Translations under genes and position numbers: made by a program
The notes under the pieces: model-generated
The model's database searches: none
Told to the model about the DNA's origin: nothing
The model's input: only the letters and a program-made list of their open reading frames with translations
Shown here: one piece after another, positions 42,954-53,100 of the stretch
How positions within the stretch are numbered: position 1 is the first letter of the stretch
Layout of the letters: each line of letters opens with the position of its first letter
Source of the DNA: Mesorhizobium shangrilense
GTDB lineage: Bacteria; Pseudomonadota; Alphaproteobacteria; Rhizobiales; Rhizobiaceae
Direction of reading: 5' to 3'
DNA length: 64,000 nt
NCBI RefSeq assembly: GCF_028826155.1
Contig: NZ_JAQGPN010000001.1
Span: 3,167,501 to 3,231,500 of the forward strand

Positions 42954-43823
42954 ATGAAGATCGCCATCATTACCGACATCCATCACGGACCGCAGTCCCA
43001 CACCAAGAAGCCGGGCTGGGACGGGCTGCCGTTGTTGGAGCGGTTCCTCGATCGAGCCAAGGCCGAGAAGGTCGATCTGGTGCTCGACCTGGGCGACCAC
43101 ATCTCCGACACCACTCACGAGGACGACTATCGCGTCGCCTCGGAAGTGGCGGCGGTCTTTGCCGGCTATGACGGCCCGCGCGTTCATGTGATGGGCAATC
43201 ACGACGTCGCCAACCTTTCGTTGGCGGACAACGAGGCCATTTTCGGACAGTCCATGCAGAGCCGGGTCGTGGACCTCGGCGAAACGCGCCTGCTGGTATG
43301 GCAGCCCGGCGTCCAGCTCAGCCGGCAGACCGGTTTTCCGGCCGCCGCCCCGGCCCTCGGCTGGCTGGTCGATGCGCTGATGGAGGATGAGCGCCCGGCC
43401 ATCATCGCCACCCATGTGCCGCTGTCCGGGCACTCCCAGATCGGCAACTACTACTTCCAGCGCAGCCCCCTTCACTCGAGCTATCCTGATCACGCGCAGG
43501 TGCGAGAGGCGGTCGAGGCCACCGGGCGCGCCGCGCTGTGGCTCTCCGGCCATGTGCATTGGAACACCGTGACCAACGTCCGCGGAATCCAGCACGTCAC
43601 CGTTCAGTCGATGAGCGAGCGCTTCACGACCATGCCCGAACCGGCCGGCGCTTATGCCGACCTCGAAATCGGCAACGGCCAGTTCGCGATCACCGTGCAT
43701 GGCGAGGACCCGTTCCATGCGAGGCTCCCGTTCCGCGCCTCGGGTATGCGTCCCTGGATGCGCCCGCTGGATAGACTGGAGGCGCCGTCCGCAGCTCCGG
43801 AGCTGGAGCCAGCCGGTGCTTGA
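42954..43823 (+). CDS. Calcineurin-like metallophosphoesterase
   Basis: The 289-residue phosphoesterase has the five dimetal motifs: TDIHHGPQ, LDLGDHI (GDxx), MGNHDVAN, ATHVPLSGHS and SGHVHWNT. The family includes phosphodiesterases for cyclic nucleotides and glycerophosphodiesters. No signal peptide is visible, so it acts in the cytoplasm on an imported substrate. ATG 42954 is chosen; the upstream frame from 42864 crosses the promoter region. Its stop overlaps the start of the permease gene by eight bases, which couples it to the importer. Confidence 0.88.
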   Translation: MKIAIITDIHHGPQSHTKKPGWDGLPLLERFLDRAKAEKVDLVLDLGDHISDTTHEDDYRVASEVAAVFAGYDGPRVHVMGNHDVANLSLADNEAIFGQSMQSRVVDLGETRLLVWQPGVQLSRQTGFPAAAPALGWLVDALMEDERPAIIATHVPLSGHSQIGNYYFQRSPLHSSYPDHAQVREAVEATGRAALWLSGHVHWNTVTNVRGIQHVTVQSMSERFTTMPEPAGAYADLEIGNGQFAITVHGEDPFHARLPFRASGMRPWMRPLDRLEAPSAAPELEPAGA

Positions 43824-44739
43824 TTTCCTCGCCAGACGCATCCTCGGCGCCGCAGCGACGCTGCTGGTGGTCGTGGCGGCCGTGTTCTTCGCCACCCGCC
43901 TCTCCGGCAATGCGATGGACTATCTGCTGCCGCCGGGCATCGACCTCGAGACCAAGGCGGCGATCGTCGCCCGCTTCGGCCTGGACCAGCCAATGCTGGT
44001 GCAGTTCGGCAATTTCATCGCCGGGCTCTTTCAAGGCGACATGGGGCTGAGCCTCTTCGAGCGCCGCCCGGTCACCGAGATCTATGCCGAGCGCCTGCCC
44101 AATACGCTGGAACTGTTTGCCTACGCGCTGGTGCTGTCGGTCGCCGTCGGGCTGCCGCTTGGCGTCGCCGCGGCCCTGCAGCGCAAGAACGCCGTCGGCG
44201 CGGCGATCATGGGCGTGGCCTTCCTTGGCTATGCGACGCCGAATTTCGTGCTCGCCATCGTCATGATCCTGGTGTTCTCGTTCAACCTGCACTGGCTGCC
44301 GAGTTCCGGTTCGGCGACGCCGCTGCATCTCTTGATGCCGGCGATCGTGCTGGCGGCGCCGATGCTGGCAGAAATCATCCGCTTTTCCCGCAATGCCCTG
44401 CTGGACGTGATGGGCCAGGACTATCTGCGCACGGCGCGCGCCAAGGGGCTGCCCGAGCGTTTGGTCATCGGCAAGCATGCGCTGCGCAACGCGGCCATCC
44501 CCGTGGTGACGATCATCGGACTCCAGGTGGCCGGCATGGTCGCGCGCTGCGTCGTGGTGGAGGCCGTGTTCTCGACAAAGGGCATCGGCGACCTCGTCGT
44601 GTTCGCCGCCATCGGCCGCGACTATCCGGTGCTGCAGTTCGGAGTGATCCTCATCGCCGCGCTGGTGGTGACCGTCTCGCTGATCGTCGACCTGCTCTAC
44701 GCCCTTATCGATCCCCGCGTGAAGGTGACAGCATCATGA
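43816..44739 (+). CDS. Dpp-type ABC transporter permease (DppB type)
   Basis: The 307-residue permease begins at GTG 43816 (LDFLARRILGAAATLLVVVAAVFF) with GGAG seven bases upstream. It has the DppB marker ARFGLDQPMLVQFGNFIAG and six helices with a TARAKGLPERLV coupling loop. Upstream in-frame codons from 43654 lie inside the phosphoesterase gene and are rejected. Its ATGA overlap with the next gene shows tight coupling. Confidence 0.92.
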   Translation: MLDFLARRILGAAATLLVVVAAVFFATRLSGNAMDYLLPPGIDLETKAAIVARFGLDQPMLVQFGNFIAGLFQGDMGLSLFERRPVTEIYAERLPNTLELFAYALVLSVAVGLPLGVAAALQRKNAVGAAIMGVAFLGYATPNFVLAIVMILVFSFNLHWLPSSGSATPLHLLMPAIVLAAPMLAEIIRFSRNALLDVMGQDYLRTARAKGLPERLVIGKHALRNAAIPVVTIIGLQVAGMVARCVVVEAVFSTKGIGDLVVFAAIGRDYPVLQFGVILIAALVVTVSLIVDLLYALIDPRVKVTAS

Positions 44740-45641
44740 CCGATATCGTCTATCCTATGCCGCGCCTCGAGGGGCGCTCCCGCCCGCGCCGCGCCACCGG
44801 TATCGCCCGGCTCTGGCAGAAGGCGAACACCCCGAGCCGCATCTATCTCGCACTCTTCGCCGTGGTGTTGCTGTTGACCGTACTCGGGCCGCTGCTGGCG
44901 CCGTTTCATCCCGACGCGCAGACGCTCCTGGCGCGGCTGCGCCCGCCAGTCGGTTTCGACCGGGCGATGCCGGCGCATCCGCTGGGCACCGACCAATTGG
45001 GCCGCGACCTTCTCTCGCGCACGCTTCACGGGCTGCAACTCACCATGCTGATCGCCTTGGTCGGCAGCCTCATCAGCCTGGTGATCGGCGTCACCCTCGG
45101 CGTCATCGCCGGCTACGCCCGTGGCAGGCTGGGCAGCGCCATCATGGCGCTGGTCGACATCCAGATCGCGGTGCCCTTCACGCTGATCGCGCTCCTCGTC
45201 ATCGCCATCTTCGGCAACTCGCTGCCAGTACTCATCCTGGTGATCGGCGTGTCCGGGTGGGAAGTCTATGCCCGCATCGTCCGGGCGCAGGTGCTCTCGC
45301 TGTCGCGCCAACCCTTCGTGGAAGCGGCGATCGCGGCGGGCGCCTCGCACAGCCGCATCCTGCTCAGGCATGTGCTGCCCAACGCCGCCTCGCCGATCAT
45401 CGTCGTGTGGACGATGACCTTCTCGGCGGTGATCCTGCTCGAATCCTCGCTGTCCTTCCTGGGCCTGGGGGTACAGCCGCCGACTGCGACGCTCGGCTCG
45501 ATGGTCGGGCTGGGACGCGACTATCTCGCCTCGAGCCCCTGGATCGCCGTGGTGCCGTCGCTGACCATCATGTTCGTTTCGCTCCTGGTGCTGCTGATCG
45601 GCGACTGGCTGCGCGACGCGCTCGACGTCAAGCTCAAGTAA
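44736..45641 (+). CDS. Dpp-type ABC transporter permease (DppC type)
   Basis: This 301-residue permease has an N-terminal cytoplasmic tail, one helix, the periplasmic HPLGTDQLGRDLLSRTLHG motif of DppC, and a C-terminal transport domain with SSLSFLGLGVQPPTATLG. It pairs with the upstream DppB-type subunit. It ends 110 bases before the binding-protein gene, in a gap that holds two hairpins. Confidence 0.93.
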   Translation: MTDIVYPMPRLEGRSRPRRATGIARLWQKANTPSRIYLALFAVVLLLTVLGPLLAPFHPDAQTLLARLRPPVGFDRAMPAHPLGTDQLGRDLLSRTLHGLQLTMLIALVGSLISLVIGVTLGVIAGYARGRLGSAIMALVDIQIAVPFTLIALLVIAIFGNSLPVLILVIGVSGWEVYARIVRAQVLSLSRQPFVEAAIAAGASHSRILLRHVLPNAASPIIVVWTMTFSAVILLESSLSFLGLGVQPPTATLGSMVGLGRDYLASSPWIAVVPSLTIMFVSLLVLLIGDWLRDALDVKLK

Positions 45642-45646
45642 CACCC

Positions 45647-45716
45647 CCGGCGGCCCGGCCGCCGGCTCCCCGAACTTCACCTATCCAGCGCTCGGCCGGT
45701 CCCTCCCTTCCGGCCG
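45647..45716 (+). repeat. Two GC-rich hairpins upstream of the binding-protein gene
   Basis: CCGGCGG / CCGCCGG (45647-45665, seven-base arms, five-base loop) and CGGCCGG / CCGGCCG (45693-45716, seven-base arms, ten-base loop) lie between the permease and binding-protein genes. Neither has a T-run. They probably act as processing or stability barriers in the polycistronic mRNA. Confidence 0.6.
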
Positions 45717-45751
45717 GACGGGATGACTCTGCAAGCAAAAGGACCTCTGGC

Positions 45752-47305
45752 ATGAAATCGAAACTGCTCTTGTCGCTCGCGGCAACACTCCTGGCGTCGA
45801 CCTCGGCCATGGCCGCCGACCTGGTCGTCGGGACGCAGAACCTGCCCGCCTATGTCGATCCCGGCAAGGATCACTCGAACTCCGGTTCGCAGGTGCAGGT
45901 CAATGCCTTCGACCCGCTGATCCAGAAGGACTATTCGCAGCCCACTCCGACCTTCTCGCCCGGGCTTGCCACCAAGTGGGAGCAGACCTCTCCCACCGAA
46001 ATGGTCGTGACGCTGCGCGAAGGCGTCAAGTTCCACGATGGCAGCACCATGACTGCCGACGACGTGGTGTTCACCTTCCAGCGCATCATCGACGAAGTCA
46101 CGCCCGAGTTCGGCTCGATCAAGAAGCAGTTCTTCTCCAACTTCGAAAAGGTCGAGGCGATCGACACCGCGACGGTTCGCTTCACCACCTTCAAGCCCGA
46201 GCCGCTGTTCGAGATCCTGCTCAACGCGCAGCAGGGCTACATCATCCCCAAGGCCTATGTGATGGGCCTGACCGGCGACCCGCAGGTCGCCGATGTATCC
46301 GACTTTGAAGCCTTCGGCCTGAAGCCCGTCGGGACCGGGCCGTACCGCATCAGCGCTTTCCAGCCGGGCGAGACGGTCGTCTACGAGAAGTTCGCCGAGC
46401 ACTACGGCGAGGCTGCCCCGCTCGACCGCGTCGAACTGCGCCGCATCGGCGAGATGGCGACGCGCCTGACCGCGCTGGCCAATGGCGAAGTCGACATCAT
46501 CACCAACGTGGCGCCGGATCAGCTGGCAACGATCGAAGCCAATCCCGCGCTCAAGGTCGAGGGCAACGTCACCCCGCTCTTCCATCTGGTGTTCTTCAAC
46601 ACCGAGAACCCGCGCCTGGCCGACAAGAAGCTCCGTCAGGCGCTCAGCCACGCCATCGACCGCGACCTGCTCAACGAGGCGCTTTGGCTGGGCAAGGCCG
46701 TTGTTCCCTCGACCCATACCTATCCGCAGTATGGCGAGCTCTACACGCCCGAACTGAAAACGTTCGAATACGACCTGGAGAAGGCCAAGGCCCTGCTCGC
46801 CGAGTCGAGCTACGACGGCAAGCCGATCCGCTTCGACACCGACGCGGTCTACTACACCAACGGCCTGCTCGCCGCCCAGGCGATCAAGGAGATGTGGGCC
46901 GCGATCGGCGTCGAGCTGAACCTCAACGTCGATCCCAAGTGGACCGGCAACGACGCCGACATGGAAACCCGCAACTGGTCGAACCCGATGTATTTCGCCG
47001 ATCCGGCCGGTTCCTACGGTACGATGTGGAGCCCGACCGGCGCCCGCATCACCAGCGGTTCGTGGAAGCCCAGCGAAGAATACACCGCGATGTGGGAGCG
47101 CTTCCGTTTCTCGACTGACGTCGCGGAGCGCAAGGCCGCCTATGCCGAGATCATGGCCTATGTGAAGGAAGAGGCGCCGTTCGTGCTGCTCTACCAGCCA
47201 TACGAATCGTACGGCCTCAGCAAGAGCGTCGAGTGGAAGCCCCTGCCCGGCCACATCCCCTACGTGCTCGACTTCCGCGCCGGCAACGTCGCCGTCGCCG
47301 ACTGA
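45752..47305 (+). CDS. Dpp-type ABC transporter substrate-binding protein (family 5)
   Basis: The 517-residue periplasmic protein begins with a signal peptide (MKSKLLLSLAATLLASTSAMAADLV) and carries family-5 landmarks: VTLREGVKFHDGSTMTADDVVFTF, VGTGPYRISAFQPGETVVYEKF and DKKLRQALSHAIDRDLL. ATG 45752 follows AGGACC. The in-frame extension back to 45257 is antiparallel-free shadow inside the permease. The flanking phosphoesterases suggest that its ligand carries a phosphate rather than being a plain peptide, but this is inference. Confidence 0.92.
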   Translation: MKSKLLLSLAATLLASTSAMAADLVVGTQNLPAYVDPGKDHSNSGSQVQVNAFDPLIQKDYSQPTPTFSPGLATKWEQTSPTEMVVTLREGVKFHDGSTMTADDVVFTFQRIIDEVTPEFGSIKKQFFSNFEKVEAIDTATVRFTTFKPEPLFEILLNAQQGYIIPKAYVMGLTGDPQVADVSDFEAFGLKPVGTGPYRISAFQPGETVVYEKFAEHYGEAAPLDRVELRRIGEMATRLTALANGEVDIITNVAPDQLATIEANPALKVEGNVTPLFHLVFFNTENPRLADKKLRQALSHAIDRDLLNEALWLGKAVVPSTHTYPQYGELYTPELKTFEYDLEKAKALLAESSYDGKPIRFDTDAVYYTNGLLAAQAIKEMWAAIGVELNLNVDPKWTGNDADMETRNWSNPMYFADPAGSYGTMWSPTGARITSGSWKPSEEYTAMWERFRFSTDVAERKAAYAEIMAYVKEEAPFVLLYQPYESYGLSKSVEWKPLPGHIPYVLDFRAGNVAVAD

Positions 47306-47314
47306 TCCAGCCAG

Positions 47315-47342
47315 GCCGTCGGCGAGCGCTATCGCCGGCGGC
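47315..47342 (+). repeat. Hairpin downstream of the binding-protein gene
   Basis: GCCGTCGGCGA and TCGCCGGCGGC form an eleven-base stem with one G-T pair and a six-base loop. It starts ten bases after the stop and has no T-run. With the two upstream hairpins it brackets the binding-protein message. Confidence 0.65.
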
Positions 47343-47371
47343 CGCGCTCTACCCTTTTCCAGGAAACCGCC

Positions 47372-49165
47372 ATGACCGCCCCCATGCTGCTCAGCGTCGA
47401 GAACCTGCGCATCAGCTTTGCGACCGAGCGCGGCCAGTTCGTTGCCGTCGACGACCTCTCCTTCACCGTGGCCGCGGGTGAATGCGTCGCCGTCGTCGGG
47501 GAGTCGGGCTCCGGCAAGTCGGTGACGGCGATGTCCATGCTCGGCCTGACCGCGTTCAATGGCGGGAGCATCGACGCCGGCGCCATCCGCTTCCGGCGTC
47601 GCGACGGCTCCGACTGCGACCTGACGCAATTGTCCGGAAAGTCAATTCAGCAGATCCGCGGCGACGAGATCGCTATGATCTTCCAGGAGCCGATGACAAG
47701 CCTCAATCCGGTGTTCACCGTCGGCGAACAGATCGCCGAAGTGATCCGCCAGCATCGCCGGGTCGATGCCGCGGAGGCAGCACATAGGGCGGTCGATCTG
47801 CTCAGGCGCGTGCGCATTCCCGAACCGGAACGGCGCTTTGCCCAGTATCCTCACGAGCTGTCGGGCGGCATGCGCCAGCGCGTTGTCATCGCCATGGCGC
47901 TCGCCTGCGAGCCGCGCCTGCTGATCGCCGACGAGCCGACGACCGCACTCGACGTCACCATCCAGGCGCAGATTCTCGATCTGCTGCGCGAGCTGGCGGA
48001 CGCTTCGGAGATGGCTGTCCTCTTCATCACCCACGACATGGGCGTGGTCGCCGAGATCGCCGACCGGGTCGTGGTCATGCATCACGGCCGCAAGGTCGAG
48101 GAGAACACCACGGCCGCGCTGTTCGCGGCTCCATCAGAGTCCTACACCAGAAGGCTGCTGGCCGCCGTGCCCAGGCTCGGCAGCATGAAGCCGTTTGCCG
48201 GTCCGCGCCGCTTCGGCGACGAGACGCCGGATTCGGAGACCAGGGCAAAAAGAGAACCGCTGCTTACCGTGCGTGACCTGACGACGCGTTTTCCCGTGCG
48301 TACGGGGGCGTTCAAGCGGCACGTCGCCAATGTCCATGCCGTCGATGGCGTCTCGTTCACCCTCGGCAAGGGCGAAACTCTCTCGCTGGTGGGCGAATCG
48401 GGTTGCGGCAAGTCCACCACCGGCCGCTCGATCCTCAGATTGGTCGAGCCCAATTCCGGCGCCGTCGAGCTCGAGGGCGAAGACGTGCTGACCCTGACCA
48501 AGGACAGGCTCCGGGCCAGACGCCGCGACATGCAGATCATCTTTCAGGATCCCTATGCGGCGCTCGACCCGCGCCTGACCGCCTTCGAGCAGGTGGCCGA
48601 ACCGCTGGTCATCCACGGAATCTCAACCGGCTCTGCCCTGCGCGATCGCGTGGTCTCGCTGATCCAGCGCGTAGGCCTGACCGAAGAGCAGCTGGAGCGC
48701 TACCCGCACGAGTTCTCCGGCGGCCAGCGCCAGCGGCTCTGCATTGCCCGGGCGCTGACGCTTTCGCCCAAGATCATCATCGCCGACGAGCCGGTTTCGG
48801 CACTCGACGTGTCGATACAGGCGCAGGTCGTCAACCTGATGATCGAGCTGCAGGAGGAGCTGGGGCTTTCCTATCTCTTCATCTCGCACGACATGGCCGT
48901 CGTCGAGCGCATGAGCCACCGCGTCGCCGTGATGTGCCTGGGGCGGATCGTCGAGATCGGCCCTAGGGCCACCGTCTTCGGCGATCCGCGGCATGACTAT
49001 ACAAGGACGCTGCTGTCGGCCGTCCCCAGTCCAGACCCGTCCAGGCGCCGCACCGCCGCACTGCCGGCAGGCCAGCTTCCTTCACCCATCCGTCCGGTCG
49101 GCCACGCCTTCGAGGCCCCGGTCTACGACCAGGTCGGCCCGGACCATTTCGTCCTGATGAACTGA
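47372..49165 (+). CDS. Dpp-type ABC transporter ATPase, two fused nucleotide-binding domains
   Basis: This 597-residue protein fuses the DppD-like and DppF-like ATPases, as in YejF or GsiA. The first domain has Walker [10 protein letters not shown], signature [16 protein letters not shown] and Walker [13 protein letters not shown]. The second has [24 protein letters not shown] and [12 protein letters not shown], plus the C-terminal [14 protein letters not shown] tail. AGGA precedes the ATG. It completes the importer operon and is followed 18 bases later by the PHP-domain gene. Confidence 0.94.
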   Translation: MTAPMLLSVENLRISFATERGQFVAVDDLSFTVAAGECVAVVGESGSGKSVTAMSMLGLTAFNGGSIDAGAIRFRRRDGSDCDLTQLSGKSIQQIRGDEIAMIFQEPMTSLNPVFTVGEQIAEVIRQHRRVDAAEAAHRAVDLLRRVRIPEPERRFAQYPHELSGGMRQRVVIAMALACEPRLLIADEPTTALDVTIQAQILDLLRELADASEMAVLFITHDMGVVAEIADRVVVMHHGRKVEENTTAALFAAPSESYTRRLLAAVPRLGSMKPFAGPRRFGDETPDSETRAKREPLLTVRDLTTRFPVRTGAFKRHVANVHAVDGVSFTLGKGETLSLVGESGCGKSTTGRSILRLVEPNSGAVELEGEDVLTLTKDRLRARRRDMQIIFQDPYAALDPRLTAFEQVAEPLVIHGISTGSALRDRVVSLIQRVGLTEEQLERYPHEFSGGQRQRLCIARALTLSPKIIIADEPVSALDVSIQAQVVNLMIELQEELGLSYLFISHDMAVVERMSHRVAVMCLGRIVEIGPRATVFGDPRHDYTRTLLSAVPSPDPSRRRTAALPAGQLPSPIRPVGHAFEAPVYDQVGPDHFVLMN

Positions 49166-49183
49166 CGCATGACAGGAGACACC

Positions 49184-50074
49184 ATGCTCGCCACCTTCGC
49201 CGCGCCGGGAAAATTCTACCGCGGCAATCTGCACACCCATTCCAACCGATCGGACGGCGGGCTGGAGCCGCAGGACGTCTGCGGGCGCTACAAGGCGGCC
49301 GGCTATGACTTCCTCTGTCTCTCCGACCATTTCCTGCAAAACTTCGATTTTCCGCTGACCGATACGCGTCCGTTCCGCGACGAGACGTTCACCACGATCA
49401 TCGGCGCCGAGCTGCATGCGCCGAACACGCATCTGGGTGAGCTTTGGCACATCCTGGCGGTCGGCCTGCCGCTCGATTTCGCTGCCACGAGCGCGTCCGA
49501 GACCGGCCCGCAGCTGGCTCGGCGGGCAGCCGAGGCAGGCGCATTCGTCGGCATCGCCCATCCGCAATGGTACGGGCTCAATACCGAGGACGGGCTGTCG
49601 ATCGACGCCGCCCACGCGGTGGAGATCTACAACCACACCTGCGAACTGCTGTCGGCGCGCCCGGATGGTGTGGTGATGTTCGACCATCTCCTGAACGCGG
49701 GCCGTAAGCTCACCGGCTTTGCCGCCGACGATGCGCACTTCAAGGCTGACGGCGCTTTCGGGGGCTGGGTGCAGGTCAAGGCCGAGGAACTGACGCCGGA
49801 AGCCCTGCTCGCGGCGCTCAAGGCCGGTCACTACTACGCCAGCCAGGGCCCGGAAATCCTGTCGGTGGAGCGCGACGGGGACAAGCTCCACGTCGAGACC
49901 ACGCCCGCCCGTTCGATCTCGCTTGCCGGCCGTGCTTCCGCCTCTGAAGTCGTCCATGGCGAGGCCATCACCACCGCCACGCTCGACCTCTCCAAATTCG
50001 CGGGCTCCTGGTGCCGCATGGTGGTCACCGCCGCCGACGGCAAGCGAGCCTGGAGCCAACCGGAATATTTGTGA
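49184..50074 (+). CDS. PHP-domain metal-dependent hydrolase (CehA/McbA-like)
   Basis: The 296-residue protein has an N-terminal PHP domain with the metal ligands in YRGNLHTHSNRSDGG (HxH), LSDHF, GAELHA, IAHPQWYG and AADDAHF. A small beta-rich C-terminal domain follows. PHP enzymes hydrolyse phosphoesters; the CehA/McbA branch also cleaves other ester bonds. ATG 49184 with AGGAG five bases upstream is preferred over ATG 49169. As last gene of the importer operon it is likely the second phosphoester or ester hydrolase of the pathway. Confidence 0.86.
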   Translation: MLATFAAPGKFYRGNLHTHSNRSDGGLEPQDVCGRYKAAGYDFLCLSDHFLQNFDFPLTDTRPFRDETFTTIIGAELHAPNTHLGELWHILAVGLPLDFAATSASETGPQLARRAAEAGAFVGIAHPQWYGLNTEDGLSIDAAHAVEIYNHTCELLSARPDGVVMFDHLLNAGRKLTGFAADDAHFKADGAFGGWVQVKAEELTPEALLAALKAGHYYASQGPEILSVERDGDKLHVETTPARSISLAGRASASEVVHGEAITTATLDLSKFAGSWCRMVVTAADGKRAWSQPEYL

Positions 50075-50102
50075 CCGAGGGCATCTGGCGGCTGACAGCC
50101 GC

Positions 50103-53100
50103 CTACGCCGCTGCCTTCTCCACGAGGCGCGCCAGTTGCGTCATCACAACGGCCGAGCCTGCCAGCCGCTTGTCGGGCGTCGGCCAGTCGCGGATGAACA
50201 CCACGCTCTGGTCGGGCCTGATCTTCGCCAGGCTTCCCTGCTCGCCGATGTAGCGGACGAGACCAACCGGATTGGAGAACTCGCGCTTGCGGAACTGGAT
50301 TACGACGCCCTTCGGTCCGGCGTCGAGCTTCTCGACATTGGCCTTGCGGCACAGCGCCTTGATGAAGACGATCTTTAGCAGGTGCTTCACCTCTTCCGGC
50401 AGCGGGCCGAATCGGTCGATCAGCTCGGCCCCGAAGGCGTCGATCTCTTCCGGGGTCTCCAGTTCGCCCAGGCGGCGATAGAGCGCCAGCCTGAGCTGCA
50501 GGTCGGGCACGTAGCCTTCCGGGATCATCACGGCAGTGCCGACCGAGATCTGCGGCGACCAATCGCCGTCCGAAACCTCGCCCGTGCCCTTGATCTCAGC
50601 GACCGCCTCTTCGAGCATCTGCTGGTAGAGCTCGAAGCCGACCTCCTTGATGTGGCCGGACTGCTCCTCGCCGAGCAGGTTGCCGGCGCCACGTATGTCG
50701 AGGTCGTGGCTGGCGAGCTGGAAGCCCGCGCCGAGCGTGTCGAGCGACTGCAGCACCTTCAGCCGGCGTTCGGCGGTGTCGGTGAGCTGCTTGTTCGCCG
50801 GCAGGGTGAACAGCGAATACGCACGCACTTTGGAGCGCCCCACCCTGCCGCGCAGCTGGTAAAGCTGGGCAAGGCCGAACATGTCGGCGCGGTGCACGAT
50901 CATCGTATTCGCAGTCGGGATATCGAGGCCGGACTCCACGATGGTCGTCGACAGCAGCACGTCGTACTGGCCGTCGTAGAAGGCGTTCATGATGTCGTCG
51001 AGCTCGCCCGGCGGCATCTGCCCGTTGGCGATGCCGACCTTCAGCTCAGGCACCTGCTCGTGGAGAAAATCCTTGATCTCGGCGAGATCGGAGATGCGCG
51101 GAACGACATAAAAACTCTGGCCGCCGCGATAGCGCTCGCGCAGCAGGGTCTCGCGGATCACCAGCGGATCGAAGGGCGAGATGAAGGTCCTTACCGCCAT
51201 ACGGTCGACGGGCGGCGTCGCGATCAGCGACAGCTCACGAACCCCCGTCAGCGCCAGCTGCAGCGTGCGCGGAATCGGCGTCGCCGAGAGCGTCAGCACG
51301 TGCACGTCGCTCTTCAGCTCCTTCAGCCGCTCCTTGTGCTTGACCCCAAAATGCTGCTCCTCGTCGATGATCAGTAGGCCGAGGTTCTTGAAAGTGATCG
51401 AGGAGCCCAGCAGCGCGTGCGTGCCGACGACAACGTCGACGGTGCCGTCCGTGATGCCCTTCTTGGTCTCGGCCAGTTCCTTGGAACCGACCAGCCGCGA
51501 GGCCTGGCGGACGGTAACCGGCAGGCCGGAAAAGCGCTGCGAGAACGTCTTGAAATGCTGCCGGGCAAGCAGCGTAGTCGGCACCACCACCGCGACCTGG
51601 AACCCTTCCATTGCAGCGACGAACGCGGCGCGCAACGCCACCTCGGTCTTGCCGAAGCCGACGTCGCCGCAGATCAGCCTGTCCATCGGCTTGCCGAGCG
51701 AGAGGTCGTCCAGCACCGCGTCGATGGCGCTCTGCTGATCGTCCGTCTCGTCGTAGGGGAAGCGCGCGGCGAACTCGCCATAGAGCCCGTCCGGCGGGTT
51801 GATTTCCGGAGCCGGCCGCATCTGGCGTTCCGCGGCGAGATTGATCAGCTGACCGGCCATCTCGAGCAGGCGGCGCTTGAGCTTCGCCTTGCGCGACTGC
51901 CATGCGCCGCCGCCGAGCTTGTCGAGCGTCGCTTCCGCAGAGTCGGACCCGTAGCGCGACAGGAGTTCGATGTTCTCAACCGGAAGGAAGAGCCGTCCGT
52001 CTCCCGCGTAGTGGATCTCCAGGCAATCGTGCGGCGCGCCCGCCGCCTCGATCGTCTTGAGGCCGATGAAGCGGCCGATGCCGTGATCAGAATGCACGAC
52101 GATGTCGTTGGCCGACAGCGAGGCCACCTCTGCGATGAAATCCGCCGCGCGTTTGCGCTTCTTGCGGCGAACGAGGCGGTCGCCGAGCACGTCCTGCTCC
52201 GCGACGACGACCAACCCGTCCGTTTCAAATCCGGCCTCCATCGGCAGCACCGCGAGACCGGCCTGCCCGTCTTTCAGCCGCTCGACGTCTGCGAGTGTCG
52301 TCACCTTGGCGAGGTTGCCGAGGTGATGCTCGCCGAGGATCTGGCCGAGGCGATCGAGCGAACCTTCCGTCCAGCCGGCGATCACCACCTTGCGTTTCGC
52401 CGCGCGTTCGTCGGCGACGTGTTTCACGACGGCATCGAAGACGTTTGCGTTGGGGTCCGCGCGCTCCTGCTCGAAGCTGCGCCCCGCCCTCGATCCGCCG
52501 TGCAGTACCTTGCGGCCCGTCACCTCAGGGGCGTCGAACGGCGTGAGATCTATGCCGGTGCGCTCGCCGATCGCCTTCGCCACGTCTTCCGGCGAAAGGT
52601 AGAGCCGGTCAGGCGGGATGGGCTTGTAGGGCACCGCATCCTTCAGGGCGCTGTCGCCCTGCTTCCTGCGGGCCTCGTAGTGGTCGAGGATCAGTGCGTG
52701 GCGCTCCGTCAGCGCCTCGTGCGCCAGGTGATCAAACACGACGGGAGCGTCAGCCACATAGTCGAAGATGGTGTCGAGCCGTTCGTAGAACAGCGGCAGC
52801 CAGTGCTCCATGCCCGAGAAGCGACGTCCCTCCGACACGGCAGCATAGAGCGCGTCGTCGCGCGACGGCGCGCCGAATGTCTCGATATAGGCGCGGCGGA
52901 AGCGGCTGATCGTCTCCGGCGTCAGCGCCACTTCGCTCATCGCCTGGAGCGTCATCGTGCTGCGCTGCCCGGTCGTACGCTGGGTTGCGACGTCAAAGGC
53001 CCGGATCGATTCCAGCGTGTCGCCGAAGAAGTCGAGCCGCAGCGCCTCCGGCGTTCCCGGCGCGAATAGATCCAGTATGCCGCCGCGCACGGCGAACTCG

